Source: Pelagophyceae sp. CCMP2097 (Eukaryota; Sar; Pelagophyceae). From it: DNA of 40,555 nt. How positions within the stretch are numbered: position 1 is the first letter of the stretch; every line of letters starts with the position of its first letter. Shown here piece after piece: positions 19,623 through 28,686 of the stretch. The notes beneath the pieces were generated by a model. That model did no database searches. It saw only the letters and a program-made list of their open reading frames with translations, and was not told the DNA's origin. The position numbers and the translations under genes were made by a program. The DNA lies in contig MU657175.1 of NCBI GenBank assembly GCA_026770575.1, positions 432,707-473,261 on the forward strand, read 5' to 3'.

Positions 19623-21101
19623 TTAGTCGAGCACGCCTTCGTTCTTTGCCAACTCCCAGTACCTGCGTCCACCGGTCAGCGCAGGGGAGCACGTGTGCAC
19701 CAGGGACGCACGCCGTGTGCATCGGCGACGGATCCGGGAAGTTTTGCGCCAGGGCCTTAACAGAAATATCATAGAAAAAAGTGTTCTTCCAGGTATCTTT
19801 CGCAAAGACGACTGCCGCGCGATCGTCCTTCTTAGAACGCCTCTGCGTCTTGGAGTACGCGGCCATGCGTTCCTCGACGCCGTTCAAGAGCGTGAGCGCC
19901 AAATGGCCGCGTAAAGCTCGCTGAATTTCGTAAAGCATGTCATCGACCTATGTTTATACGAAATGGCAGGGCAGGCAGACCGCAAGGGCATCCACCCAGT
20001 CCAAAAGGACCTTTCCTGGCCAACTGACCTCGTCGGGGAAGTATTCGTGCACCTCGGAAATAGGCACCTTCTTATGCACAGCCCCAACCAATCCGTACGC
20101 CGCTTCGAAGACACACCGTTCGAACATGTGCCGGCGCCAGTCTCGCTGAAAGAGCTCGCTGCAGTGCAAATTCGCGCGCACCATGCGGTCCGCGACCGCG
20201 CCGGCCCACTTGCCAGTGGCGCAAGATTCCGCCGCCCACTTCTCACGGCCCATGGCGTCGTTGCCTAGGGTTCGCGTCTCGACATAGCGTGGGTATATAA
20301 AGAGTCGCGTCGCGGGTCGAGAGGAGCGTGACGCATGGCCATATGCGCACTTACCCATGCAGGTTCGGTCGTCGTCGACCTTTCCAAACTCATTCACGGC
20401 ATAATACAGCACCACCTGCGACTGCGTGTCCCGGAAGCAGCCGTAGCGCCGGAGGACGGGCTCGACCATCTGGCCGCGGTAATGCATAAAGACGAGGTCG
20501 TCCTTCTTCTCAGCGGGGCAGGCCTGGAGCAAAGGCTCGAGCCTACGGAAAGCACTCCAGAAACGGCGGGGCGTAGAACGACGAGGCATCCCCCGCGCGT
20601 AGAGGCGTTTACATCGCCCCGCTCACGACGCGTCTTCCCCCGACGTCGCCCCGCTGGTGTCTCGCTGATGTCTCGCTGCGTCCGCTCAAGGCTCTGTTAC
20701 AGCTCTTGGCCCGCTCCGCTTCCCATCGGCGCGGGTCGGCACTCGTCTGCGTCGCAGAAGACGTAGATGGGAAAGACGGACCGCTGCGCTTCCGTGAGGG
20801 CCGGATAGCGCGTGGCGTCGAGCATGAGCGGGATCGCGTCGGCCACTCCGAGGACCGCGTCCGGAGAAGCGGGCGCCAACTCCGCAAAGGCCTTTGCCAT
20901 GGAATCGGAGCCGATGACCAACGCGGGGCCGTCTTCGAGGCGGCGAGGGGCCGTGCCGGCGAGGAGGTCTTGGTAGTCCTTGACCGCTCGTGAGTCGCTC
21001 CAAACCGCTTTTTGAACCACATTCCTCGCCTGCGTCGCTGCGCGCGGCACCAGCGCCTGCGCGACGGCCGCGAAGCCGACGCAGTGCAGCAGGAGGCCCA
21101 T
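19623..21101 (-). CDS. Ketopantoate reductase (PanE/6PGDH)-like organellar protein
   Basis: Exons 21101-20743, 20542-20355, 20264-19996, 19947-19712 and 19662-19623 join in phase to about 363 residues. The N-terminus MGLLLHCVGFAAVAQALV is a signal-like segment followed by an Arg-containing region, as in targeting to a complex plastid. The next part has ALVIGSDSMAKAF, resembling a degenerate Rossmann start. DADELEPLLQACP and DDLVFM follow. The C-terminal half is helical (HMFERCVFEAAYGLVGAVHK, GHLALTLLNGVEERMAAYSK). This order resembles PanE-like dehydrogenases, but the nucleotide-binding glycines are not canonical, so the family call is tentative. The 20265-20354 intron has a GTAAGT donor. The 19948-19995 intron begins GTGGATG and the next exon begins GTCGATG. 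Another oxidoreductase-derived plastid protein remains possible. Confidence 0.55.
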
Positions 21102-21246
21102 CAGCACCGCGACGCCTTTCGTACGCGGGCCGGAAAAGTTCAAGGACTCGAAGACTCGACAAGACGGAAAAGATCGTCGGAAATCGCCGTCTTTTACAAA
21201 GTCTTGTCGACCAGTCCGAGCGGAGGACGTCGGCACGCGCGGCGCG

Positions 21247-22180
21247 ATGCCGCTGTACCACCAGGTGGTGACGACGACGGCGTCGGCGTCGCCGGCGCTG
21301 CTGACGGCGCTGTTCCGGAAAATCGCGCATCATGTCGTGAAAAAGGGTCAGTTACTATCGACCCAACCCGTCTTTACTATCGACCCGACCCGACCGCCGG
21401 GGGCCACGCCGGTCTCCGCCCAGCCCCTGACCCGCCACTGTAGGCGGCGTCGTGCGGTCGTGCGAGTGCGTTTTTGCGCCCCTGCGTACAGGTTGTTCTT
21501 GCGCCTCGAGGCCGTTCTTGCGCCTCCTCGCACAGACGGTGCCGCGAGCGCCCACGTAGGAACTACGGCATCAAGCTCCTCGGCCAGCGCTTCAAGAGCG
21601 CCCACGTCTCCGCCGGCGAGCCGGGCCGGTGAGCAGACCCGCTTCGAGCCGCCGCGCCGGAGCGCCTCGCGAGGCCGGCCTCGTCGCGCGTTCGTCGCAC
21701 GTTGCTGAATAGGTGGCACAAAGTCGGCCGCTTCGTGGGCATGCACTACGACGGCCCGCCGATCATTGTGGACGAGATTAAGACGGTTCTGAAGCAACAT
21801 GAATCGGTAATTCGCTCGACTTTGCCCACGCCCCCATCCACGCCTCGGACCTGCCTCCACGCCCATCCGCCTCAGGTGCTGCGCTACACCATGCTCAAGA
21901 CGGACCCAAAGTCCGACCGCGTCAACTCGTACAAGAAGACGAACCCGTGGAAGGTGCGTGTTGTTGCTGACCCGTCTGGCTTCCCCGCCTTGCTGCCCCC
22001 AACTTTCCCACCTCGCTGTCCCGCGTCGACGACTGCCCACAGGTTACTGAGAAGAACCACTTCAACGACGAGCCGCCCGACGGCGCGTGGGACGACCCTG
22101 TTCCGGTAGAGGAGGACGACGACGATTCCGATGAGGAGGTTGTGACAGCAAGGGCTGAAATGCTCGGGCTCAAACAATAG
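21247..22180 (+). CDS. MRPS6: Mitochondrial small ribosomal subunit protein bS6m
   Basis: bS6 is a protein of the small ribosomal subunit platform. Six exons (21247-21346, 21444-21465, 21560-21628, 21713-21806, 21876-21953 and 22043-22180) give 166 residues with exact phases. MPLYHQVVTTTASASPALLT matches the family start, and FRKIAHHVVKKGGVVRSCEN and YGIKLLGQRFKSAHVS match the ENLGxRxL region. RFVGMHYDGPPIIVDEIKTV is the last bS6 helix. A tail of YTMLKTDP and an acidic EEDDDDSDEEV stretch extends beyond the family core. Exon 2 is a 22-nt microexon. Introns 1 and 2 each contain an internal tandem duplication. No separate presequence is seen, as in other mitochondrial S6 proteins that start MPxY. 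A plastid location is the alternative. Confidence 0.85.
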
Positions 22181-22544
22181 ATTTTCCATCTCTTCTTGAT
22201 TCATACATGTCATTCCTCGAAGCCGGAGACGCCATGTTCGGGGGTTTCGGGCCTAGGAATTCCTAGTGGCTTGTTGGGGGTTTCGGGCCTAGGAATTCCT
22301 AGTGGCTCAGGCTTGTAGCGACCACACATGCAGAGTACTAGTACCTTTTTAAAATAATTTAATTATTATTAAAAATGAGTTTGACCTCCTTTCAAAATTC
22401 CCAAAAGACGTTATCGCTAAAAAGTCGACTTTCTCAAATCACAGTAAGAGGAGCGTTTTCGGACTCGCCGCTCCAGTGCGCGTCGAATGAGCTATAGGTG
22501 ATGTCTTAAATATCAAAAAGGTCAATTTTTGAGATTTTGAAAAA
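22181..22544. other. Intergenic: tandem palindrome repeat and AT-rich tract
   Basis: This is the 3' flank of the bS6m gene. It contains the two-copy repeat at 22229-22307 and then an unusually AT-rich segment around 22345-22380, sharply unlike the surrounding GC-rich DNA. No gene is supported. Confidence 0.5.
22229..22307. repeat. Two-copy tandem repeat with a 14-bp palindrome
   Basis: A unit of about 38 bases (GGGGGTTTCGGGCCTAGGAA and onward) occurs twice in succession. Each copy contains the perfect palindrome CTAGGAATTCCTAG. The same AGGAATTCCTAG-like core also appears near 14875. It may be a fragment of a mobile element or a protein-binding palindrome. Confidence 0.6.
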
Positions 22545-23171
22545 TTAGACGGCTTTGTCAACGACGTCGTCGCTGAACAGCGGGGCTCGCGCGCGCCGGC
22601 CTCGATGCGCGCGAGCGGCGATTCGCCACAGCCAGCCCGCCGACCGCTGTCGGCGCCCTGGGACCGCGAAACGCCGGCCCACGCCGCAGCCGCCGCCGCG
22701 CAGCGGGCGCCCTCGTCAGAGCCGGGCGACGACGCACGCGCGCGCGCCGTCGCCCGTGCGGCGGCCGTCGCCCGCGCGGCTGTCGCTGGACTCGGCGAAG
22801 CCAAAGTCGAAGTCCGCTGTCGACGCCCCGGGACCGCGAAGCGCCGGCATCCTCAATGCCCCGCGCGCCGTCGCCCGTACGGTGGCCATACCTCGAAGCG
22901 TCGGACCTTCCGTGGCCGCTCCTCGCGAGCCGAGGATGCCCTGGCGACGCACTGCTTGTAAGAGTCACTGCGAAACACATCCCTTGGGAGCGACGTTTCG
23001 GGTTTTCCAAACGGAATCGCCAAAACGGCGGGTTCCCAGCGTCGACGCGCCGCAGGTGGCTCGCGAAGGTGATGGGGGACGCTCGGGGGCGTTGTATTCC
23101 GCTTCAAGGTCGATGGGCTTCTTGAGATGCATTGTTGCGCCATTTGAGACGTTGCGACGGCACTCGCTCAC
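22545..23171 (-). CDS. Possible unrecognised gene, exon structure unresolved
   Basis: Minus-strand frames contain protein-like stretches: MHLKKPIDLEAEYNAPERPP at 23129, AIPFGKPETSLPRDVFRSD further on, and APLFSDDVVDKAV before a stop at 22545. They are in different frames and I could not join them with phase-consistent splice sites. The middle is Ala/Arg/Gly-biased and contains an internal imperfect duplication: two blocks sharing TCGCGGTCCC..GGGCG around 22660 and 22825. On the plus strand a 321-codon frame covers the same DNA but is Arg/Ser-biased and looks like a shadow. No function can be proposed. Confidence 0.25.
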
Positions 23172-23313
23172 TTGCGCAGAGGCACGGCGGGCTCACTCTT
23201 GTCACTCGAGAAGAGCGTCCGGCAAGAGCCCCAGAGGGTGCAAGGCCGCCACGACCGAGCCGGAGACGCGCCGGGCTCGGAGGAGCATCGCAGGATTCTT
23301 AAAAGAAGCTCGG

Positions 23314-24097
23314 TCAGCCGCGCGCGATTGTTCCCGGATTCTTCGCGATGCCCCGGATCGTCGCTCGCAAGGCCTCGAGGGAGACGTTCCCCGCGCGCTC
23401 TTCGGCGAGGCGGTTCGCGTCGGCGCGGCGCAGCGAGGCCTCGGCGTCAATGATGTCAGCCTAGTCTTCTCGCAACTTGCCACGTGCACGTCGCGCTCTC
23501 AAAACTCCCCACGATTTTGACATGGGCAGAGAATGGTCACGTGGGCAGACGACCCGCGTGGGAGATGAGCAGGACTCACGATGGTCGCGTTTCTTTGGCA
23601 TCGCGCGGCGTGGGCGGGCGTCGTCGGCATTTCGCCCTTTGGTGACCCTTTGATGCGATCGTCGGCGCCGGCCGCCAGCAAGTGGAGCACGCTCTGGTAC
23701 TCGCCGTTAAAGGCGCAGCACCACAGAGGCGTGCAGCCTTCGGCGTCGACGGCGTCGACGTTCACACGTGTCTCGAGGAGGAATTTCACGACGCTGAGCC
23801 TTGACTCGGCTGTACACCAATGCAGCGCCGTCCACCCTTCACCATCCCCAGAATCCACGTCCGCGCCCGCCGCGAGTAGAGCAGCCGCCTAGTTGAAGCC
23901 GCTCGCTGCGGCGGCGCTCGCCGGGGCGGCGTGCGAGAAGGCTCCGGAGCGACGCGGCTCACCATTTGCGTGTCATGCGGCGCCCGAGCCCCCGCCTTCA
24001 CCGCGCCCTGCACGAACGCGCCACAGGCCGCGCGGAATTTAGCGTTCTTGTCCGCCTGCGGCAACGACGCCAGTAGTGCGACCGCCGCCGCGTCCAT
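23314..24097 (-). CDS. Ankyrin-repeat protein
   Basis: Three exons (24097-23963, 23888-23580 and 23460-23314) join in phase to 196 residues. Ankyrin repeats mediate protein binding. The N-terminus MDAAAVALLASLPQADKNAK is helical. Repeats follow: AALLAAGADVDSGDGEG, GWTALHWCTAESRLSVVKFL, VDAVDAEGCTPLWCCAFNGE, VLHLLAAGADDRIKGSPKG, and TPAHAARCQRNATI. The last exon is a charged helix (DAEASLRRADANRLAEERAG), as often follows the last ankyrin repeat. Both donors are GTGAGC/GTGAGT and both acceptors are CTAG|G. The product is short and has no other domain, so it may be an inhibitor- or adaptor-type protein; its target is unknown. Confidence 0.8.
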
Positions 24098-24464
24098 CCG
24101 ATTCAGTGGAGAAGCCGCCCGAGGCGGTGAAGATAATGTGAGCAGAGGCCCGACCCGACGCGCTGCGGTGCGCCGCCGAGGGCGACCTGGCTCTGCGGTG
24201 GGCCGCCGAGGGGCGCGGCACCGGCAGAGGCCGCTCCGCGAAGCCGCTTCGAAGAACGACCACTCAGGCTTGGTGACGCCGGTAGTCGCCCAAATCCCGG
24301 GCCGCGGATTGCCGCGGACGCACAGGTCGAAAAGACTTGCGATTAGGGGACCTTGCACTTTTGGCTGGCTGGGCCGTTGCATACCCAACGAATTCGAATG
24401 GAGGTCCTTTCCTGTCTTCGTGTGGAGGGACGGCCCGCCCCCCATCCGCGTGCCAGCTGCTGTG
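24098..24464. repeat. Intergenic with local duplication
   Basis: Upstream region of the ankyrin gene. Around 24158-24215, two adjacent blocks share CTGCGGTG-GCCGCCGAGGG, an imperfect tandem duplication of about 35 bases. The motif GTCGCCCAAATCCCGG at 24285 also occurs at 28551, pointing to a dispersed repeat. No gene is supported. Confidence 0.4.
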
Positions 24465-24770
24465 ATGGCAGAGCGGCGGTCTCGCGGACCGTACCAGCCT
24501 GGCGCACCGGTCCGAATAGGCGCTTGCCAATTTGGATCTGCGTGGGCAAAATATCACTTTGGCGCCAAGGCGCACGAGGCGACGATTGACGGGACGTTCC
24601 TCGGCTTGCTGCTGGAGGAGCCCGAGCACGGCCTATTCGTGTGGGACTTCCCCGACGAGGCGCTGGCGCCGCAAAAGTCGTTGATCGAGTTCGTGGTTTG
24701 GACGGGTGCCGGGCTCGCGCCGCAGTCGGCGCCGTTCGTGCGCGACGAGCACGACGCCACGGCCGTGCAT
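24465..24770 (+). pseudogene. Fragment resembling the N-terminus of a transposase-associated protein
   Basis: The plus frame from ATG 24465 reads GAPVRIGACQFGSAWAKYHF, then GTFLGLLLEEPEHGLFVWDF. This looks like a small barrel-type module (V-R-V-x-F-G-x-x-W-A...G). By memory of the pattern, similar modules sit at the N-terminus of PiggyBac-like transposase proteins in microalgae. No transposase catalytic domain follows; beyond 24770 the frame is antisense to another ORF. I therefore read it as a mobile-element remnant. The family call is weak. A small independent gene remains possible. Confidence 0.3.
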
Positions 24771-25222
24771 CACGCGCGCCAGGCGTTCTTCCTCGCGTCC
24801 ACCAGGGTGGCCGTTGACCTCAAGCGCGGCAGCTCGAGCTTGCAGAGCTTGTTGCACGCTTCCTGCATCTCGCAGTTGAACTCCTGCGGACATCTCCCGG
24901 GCAGGTTCGCCTTGAAGAACTCGACGACCTGCGAGCCGTGCGCGATGAGGTCGTGGAGGTAGTGCGCCTTCTCCTTGATGCCCGCGCGCCTCCGCACCGG
25001 CAGCCACTTTTGGACGCGCTCGTCGTGGCCCTCGAGCGCTTGCAGCTTGACGGCTGCGCTGCCGGCCGGCGGACTGACCCACGGCTTGACGACGCCGACG
25101 AAGATGAGCTGGCGTTGACGCGACGGAACTGACGCGCGGCCTATATATAGAATCGTCGAGCGAAGAGCCGTCAAACGAGAGACGGCCGAGGAGTGCAATG
25201 CGTTTGAAGATGCTACAGGCAC
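24770..25222 (-). CDS. Uncharacterised 150-residue ORF
   Basis: I do not recognise this protein. The better part is its C-terminal two thirds: EGHDERVQKWLPVRRRAGIK, KAHYLHDLIAHGSQVVEFFK, and NCEMQEACNKLCKLELPRLR with two Cys. These look like amphipathic helices. The N-terminal 50 residues are Ser/Arg-rich and include the translation of a TATATATA tract at 25142-25149. The real start may therefore be downstream, or an upstream exon may be missing. It ends at about the point where the plus-strand fragment ends, so the two may be parts of one decayed, rearranged element. Confidence 0.3.
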   Translation of the reverse strand: MPVASSNALHSSAVSRLTALRSTILYIGRASVPSRQRQLIFVGVVKPWVSPPAGSAAVKLQALEGHDERVQKWLPVRRRAGIKEKAHYLHDLIAHGSQVVEFFKANLPGRCPQEFNCEMQEACNKLCKLELPRLRSTATLVDARKNAWRA

Positions 25223-25240
25223 TTTCGAACCGGGGGATCC

Positions 25241-26014
25241 CTATAGGACTCGCCTTCGGGCTGGCGGCGGTGGGCGCCGCGACTCGTCCGTCTCCGTCTG
25301 CAGCGAGCGCCGGCGGCTGGCGGCGCCTTCCCGACCGCGCTCCTCACGTGTCCGCCTCCGCCCATCGGCAAGTGCGCGCGCGGCTTGCAAGCCAGCGCCG
25401 CGCGCATTGTTGCGCGCGGCGGCACGGCGGCTGCGGCGGCCACGCGTGTCGGGCGCGGTGTCGAGACCATCGCGCGCCGGCGAGGCGTCGTCGGGAGCCT
25501 CTGACTCGCCTGTATCCGACGAAGACGGCCCGTCTCCATCGGACGAGTCGTCGCGATCTGACTCGGACAAGTCGCCGCGATCCGGCTCGAAGACGGAGCC
25601 CAAAGATGATTCTTTATGGGACGTTTTCGGTCGCTTGGACGCCTGTCCCAACCTCAAAAAGCCACCGAGGTCGTACGTGCCCGCAGCCGTAGGTACGAAG
25701 CCGTTCGGTGGCGGGCCCACGAAGAACCAGACGCCCCCATTGAACTCATTTTTCGCTGTTGTAACCTTTGTCATCTCGCCGCTTCTCACAAGGATCCACA
25801 CCACAGCTACATTGTTTACTTTCCACATCTCCACCGATACGCCGATAACAGCGGCGGCGAAGAAGTCGTCGGGAGGCCATCCACAGCTTTCCAGACATCG
25901 GCGCGTCGACAGCAGCACCCCGGGGTGCTTTCTAAGCGCGTTGGCCACTTTTTGGGTATCGTCGGCGCCGGGAGGTGCCGAATGCGTGCCCTCGGACCCG
26001 GTATCCATTCGCAC
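25241..26014 (-). CDS. Uncharacterised acidic-tailed ORF overlapping a dispersed repeat
   Basis: A 257-codon minus-strand frame. Residues 60-130 look protein-like (MWKVNNVAVVWILVRSGE, FNGGVWFFVGPPPNGFVPTA, YDLGGFLRLGQ), possibly a small beta domain. They are followed by an acidic Ser/Asp tail (SESDRDDSSDGDGPSSSD) and then Arg-rich sequence. The first 12 codons lie inside the hairpin of the dispersed repeat at 25979-26300, so the start is either borrowed from the repeat or false; Met63 is an alternative. The plus strand has an equally long frame, but it is less protein-like. No homologue is recalled. Confidence 0.35.
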   Translation of the reverse strand: MRMDTGSEGTHSAPPGADDTQKVANALRKHPGVLLSTRRCLESCGWPPDDFFAAAVIGVSVEMWKVNNVAVVWILVRSGEMTKVTTAKNEFNGGVWFFVGPPPNGFVPTAAGTYDLGGFLRLGQASKRPKTSHKESSLGSVFEPDRGDLSESDRDDSSDGDGPSSSDTGESEAPDDASPARDGLDTAPDTRGRRSRRAAARNNARGAGLQAARALADGRRRTREERGREGAASRRRSLQTETDESRRPPPPARRRVL

Positions 26015-26300
26015 CTATGTTGAGCGCGGATACCGGGTCCGAGGGCACGCACTTTGGCTACTGGGGCGGAGTTGGAGGGCGTCCATCGCTCGACAATTGA
26101 CACAGGCAGATTGTAGGCTCTACTCACCGGCCCGGGACAAAATTTGCATGGCCATGGGTGGCCCCTCGCGACGAAGACGCGCCCCAAAGCGTGTACGCGG
26201 AATCGCCGTGCGGGCTCGAGACGAGTGGGGTCAAGGAGTCGAGATGTTACGCGAGAAAACCCATCTAATATCAGGAGCTCTGTCTCCTTTTTCGACCTGT
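25979..26300. repeat. Dispersed hairpin repeat, copy 1
   Basis: This shares its left part, its right end (CTAATATCAGGAGCTCTGTC) and scattered middle blocks with 40235-40555. At its left end, 25983-26006 and 26028-26051 form a perfect 24-bp inverted repeat around a 21-base loop. No coding capacity is evident. A non-autonomous mobile element or structured RNA locus is possible. Confidence 0.75.
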
Positions 26301-26465
26301 GACGCCCCAAAATCGACGGACACCTAAACTATCCGTCGGCCGTCTCCGGCGCGGTTCTGCAACGACCTCCACGCCGCGTCGCCAGTCGTCGGATGCCGGG
26401 AGGGCGGTGGAATGAAGAAATTGGATTATCTGCGGGCCGCGGCGGTCTTGCCTCGCTCCCGGCTT
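26290..26465. repeat. Dispersed 3'-flank repeat, copy 1
   Basis: It shares AAATCGACGGACACC, GAGGGCGGTG, GGATTATCTG and GCGGCGGTCTT with 28566-28686, in the same order. Each copy lies just beyond the stop codon of a minus-strand gene (MYND protein here, YHS protein for the other copy), so it would form part of the 3' UTR or terminator region. Confidence 0.55.
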
Positions 26466-26472
26466 GGGCGCC

Positions 26473-27651
26473 TTACTGCGGGGCGGCCTGGAGCCACGTG
26501 GCGCATTGCTTGCAGGCGGCCTTGTGATCCGGCCAGTGCTTGGCCTGGCAGCACCCGCCGCAGTACCACGCGGCCCTGCAGCGGGCGCAGCGGAGGGCCT
26601 TGGCCGGCGCCGCGCCGCAGCCGCCGCACCGCGGCGCGGCGAAGCGCGGCACGTAGCGAAACGGCGCGCCGCCGTCGCGCTCGCCGAACCCGTTCAGAGG
26701 CCGCACGCACCCGGCGGCGACGTCGTCGTCCGGGCACGGCAGCGCCGGCCCGTTGTACGTCGGCAGGAGCCGGAAGTTGGCGGCCACCGTGGCAGCGGTG
26801 AACGTTTCGATCTCGACCTTGAGCAGCGCGTCGAGCTGGCTGCCGAGGCGCATGTGGCCGCTCGCGGAAAGGTCGACGCAAAAGGCGCGCGCGTAGGCCG
26901 CGTTGGCCTGCGCCGTCCAGTGGCCGCCGGCTGCCGACTCGGAGAGCACGACCGTCGCCGGCGCGACGTACTTGTCAAACGCCTCTCGCGCCGAGACGAC
27001 GCCCTAGCGGCCCATGTGCTGCTTGAGCGTGTAGCCCACGGCGCCGTAGCCCTGGAGGCAGGCGACGCCGGCCCGCGAGCAGACGAGCGTGAACATGTGT
27101 GCAAAGGTCGCGACGGGCCGCGGCCGGAGCATGATGTCGACGTCGACCAGAGTGCACGAGAGCCGCCGCGCCTCGCCGGGGTGGTCGGCGACGTGCCGCA
27201 GCGCGGCGTAGAACGCCACGAGCAGCGCGTCGGCGCGCCGGCCCAGGGCGTAGTTCGGCGCGAGGTGCGTGCCGCCGAGCGAATGTGCCGTGTGCCGCAC
27301 GGCCTCGAGCTTGGCGGCGCCGTCCGTCGGGCTCGACGTCAGGAAGGCGACCGTGGCATTGACGAACTTGCACGAGTTCCAGGGCGCGCTCGCGCCGCGC
27401 ACCGCGTCCTCGCCGAGCGCCTCCGCGCCCAGGTCCCAGGGCGCGGCCGGGCCCAACTCGGCCATCCCCGCCGGCATCCGCGCCGACATCTTCAGCATGC
27501 GGTCGCACATCTCCATTTGCGCCTTGAAGGCCTGCTCGTCCGCGAGGCTTCGCTCCAGCGCCGCCCACAGCGCCAGCACGGCGTCTACGTCTTCTGCGGC
27601 GATGCGTTTCGCGCGACTGACCGTCCCGCCATCGTCCATATGAAGCAACAT
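26473..27651 (-). CDS. MYND zinc-finger protein, C-terminal finger
   Basis: The open frame from 27651 (MLLHMDDGGTVSRAKRIAAE) runs to TAG at 27003-27001. It continues in the same frame as VVSAREAFDKYVAPATVVLS and GGHWTAQANAAYARAFCVDL. It ends with a MYND-type finger: CGGCGAAPAKALRCARCRAA, WYCGGCCQAKHWPDHKAACK, then TAA at 26473. The sequence on both sides of the TAG belongs to one protein, 391 codons apart from the stop. The simplest explanation is a 36-nt intron GTGGGC...CGCTAG ending at the TAG, which removes 12 codons without a frame change. A true premature stop is the alternative. The central region resembles the globular part of protist MYND proteins without a SET domain. Its partner is unknown. 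Confidence 0.75.
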
Positions 27652-28565
27652 TAAGGATGGACGGTAGGATTAGATTAATCTTTTCGACATTTGCAGTGTT
27701 TCAAGGGGGCGATATTTCCGACGACATTTGCACCGAGATCGACGACAAACGACCGACTTGGACCGCTCTGGAGCCTCAAACCAAGGCATCGGAATTTTAA
27801 CTCGGGGGTTAATCCGTCATCAGGGGACTTTCAGGGAGATTCCGACGACATTTGCGGCTTTTGCGGCTTTTGCGGCCGGCTTTTCCGACGACTTTTGCAG
27901 TGGAATTCTCGACTTCGTGACGATAATGGCATCGACACTGATTTGCAGCCGCGTCAAGCGACTTAACCGTCCATCCTTAAGCAACATGGCCTGACGAGCC
28001 GCCTTGGCCACGACTCGGCTCGCTTGCCTTCTCGTAGATGAGCGGGCTGCCGCAGTAGACTGCAATCTTCTCGTCGGCGCTCACGAGCCTCAGCCTTGGC
28101 GCCCTTTGTTCGACAAGTTTTGGATTTTGGCTGGCTCTGCGTCGGACACACGGAGGCGCACTTCAACTCGTGTCGGGCACACGGAGCACCTTCAACTGGG
28201 AACCGCACGCTCGCCGGGACGCGGACCAGTGCCACGACGGCCCGTCTCACTGCAGCGCGGGCCGGATATGGGATTCGTGCTGTGTCTTTCGGAAAGGCGC
28301 GGGCAGGTGCGTTAGCGGTCGCAATTCGGGACCCCGAGGCCCAGAGCTGTCAAGATGACACCCTCCAATGATGCAGGCCGCTCAAACTGCCTTGAGTTCG
28401 TCGAGGCTCAATAGAGCCCTCACAGAGCCATTTTGAGGCAAACTTTGTGACCGCACAACTTCTTCCTGCAAGGGTGCTCGTTGTCGCGGGCGACGGATCG
28501 AGGTAGAGCCCAGTCCTCCTCTCGCGATCCCCGAAGTCCGTGACAACGAGTCGCCCAAATCCCGG
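27652..28565. other. Intergenic with repeats and a fucosyltransferase relic
   Basis: The region has no convincing gene. It includes a three-unit TTTTGCGGC tract at about 27852-27878. A local duplication near 28140-28195 repeats GTCGG-CACACGGAG and TTCAACT. It also holds the 42-base fucosyltransferase match described separately. The stretch before 27700 is the promoter side of the MYND gene. Confidence 0.5.
28019..28060 (-). pseudogene. Relic of the fucosyltransferase exon 6
   Basis: Bases 28019-28060 match 2555-2596 at 40 of 42 positions, in the same orientation. On the minus strand both read VYCGSPLIYEKASE. Outside this block the similarity stops at once, so it is a short captured or decayed fragment, not a second gene. 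Confidence 0.75.
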
Positions 28566-28686
28566 CCCGCGAACGCCCGAAATCGACGGACACCACGAGA
28601 AGAAGCATCCGCGAGGGCGGTGAAATTAGGGGATCGGATTATCTGCCGGCGGCGGCGGTCTTCCCTCGCCGCCGGCGCCGCCGAGT
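28566..28686. repeat. Dispersed 3'-flank repeat, copy 2
   Basis: Partner of 26290-26465, with the same block order, directly downstream of the stop codon of the minus-strand YHS gene. It is shorter than copy 1 by about 50 bases in the middle. Confidence 0.55.

Noticed and set aside
26464..27654. A 396-codon plus-strand ORF rich in Arg, Ala and Gly.
   Set aside because: It is the antisense shadow of the MYND gene, which has real zinc-finger spacing on the other strand.
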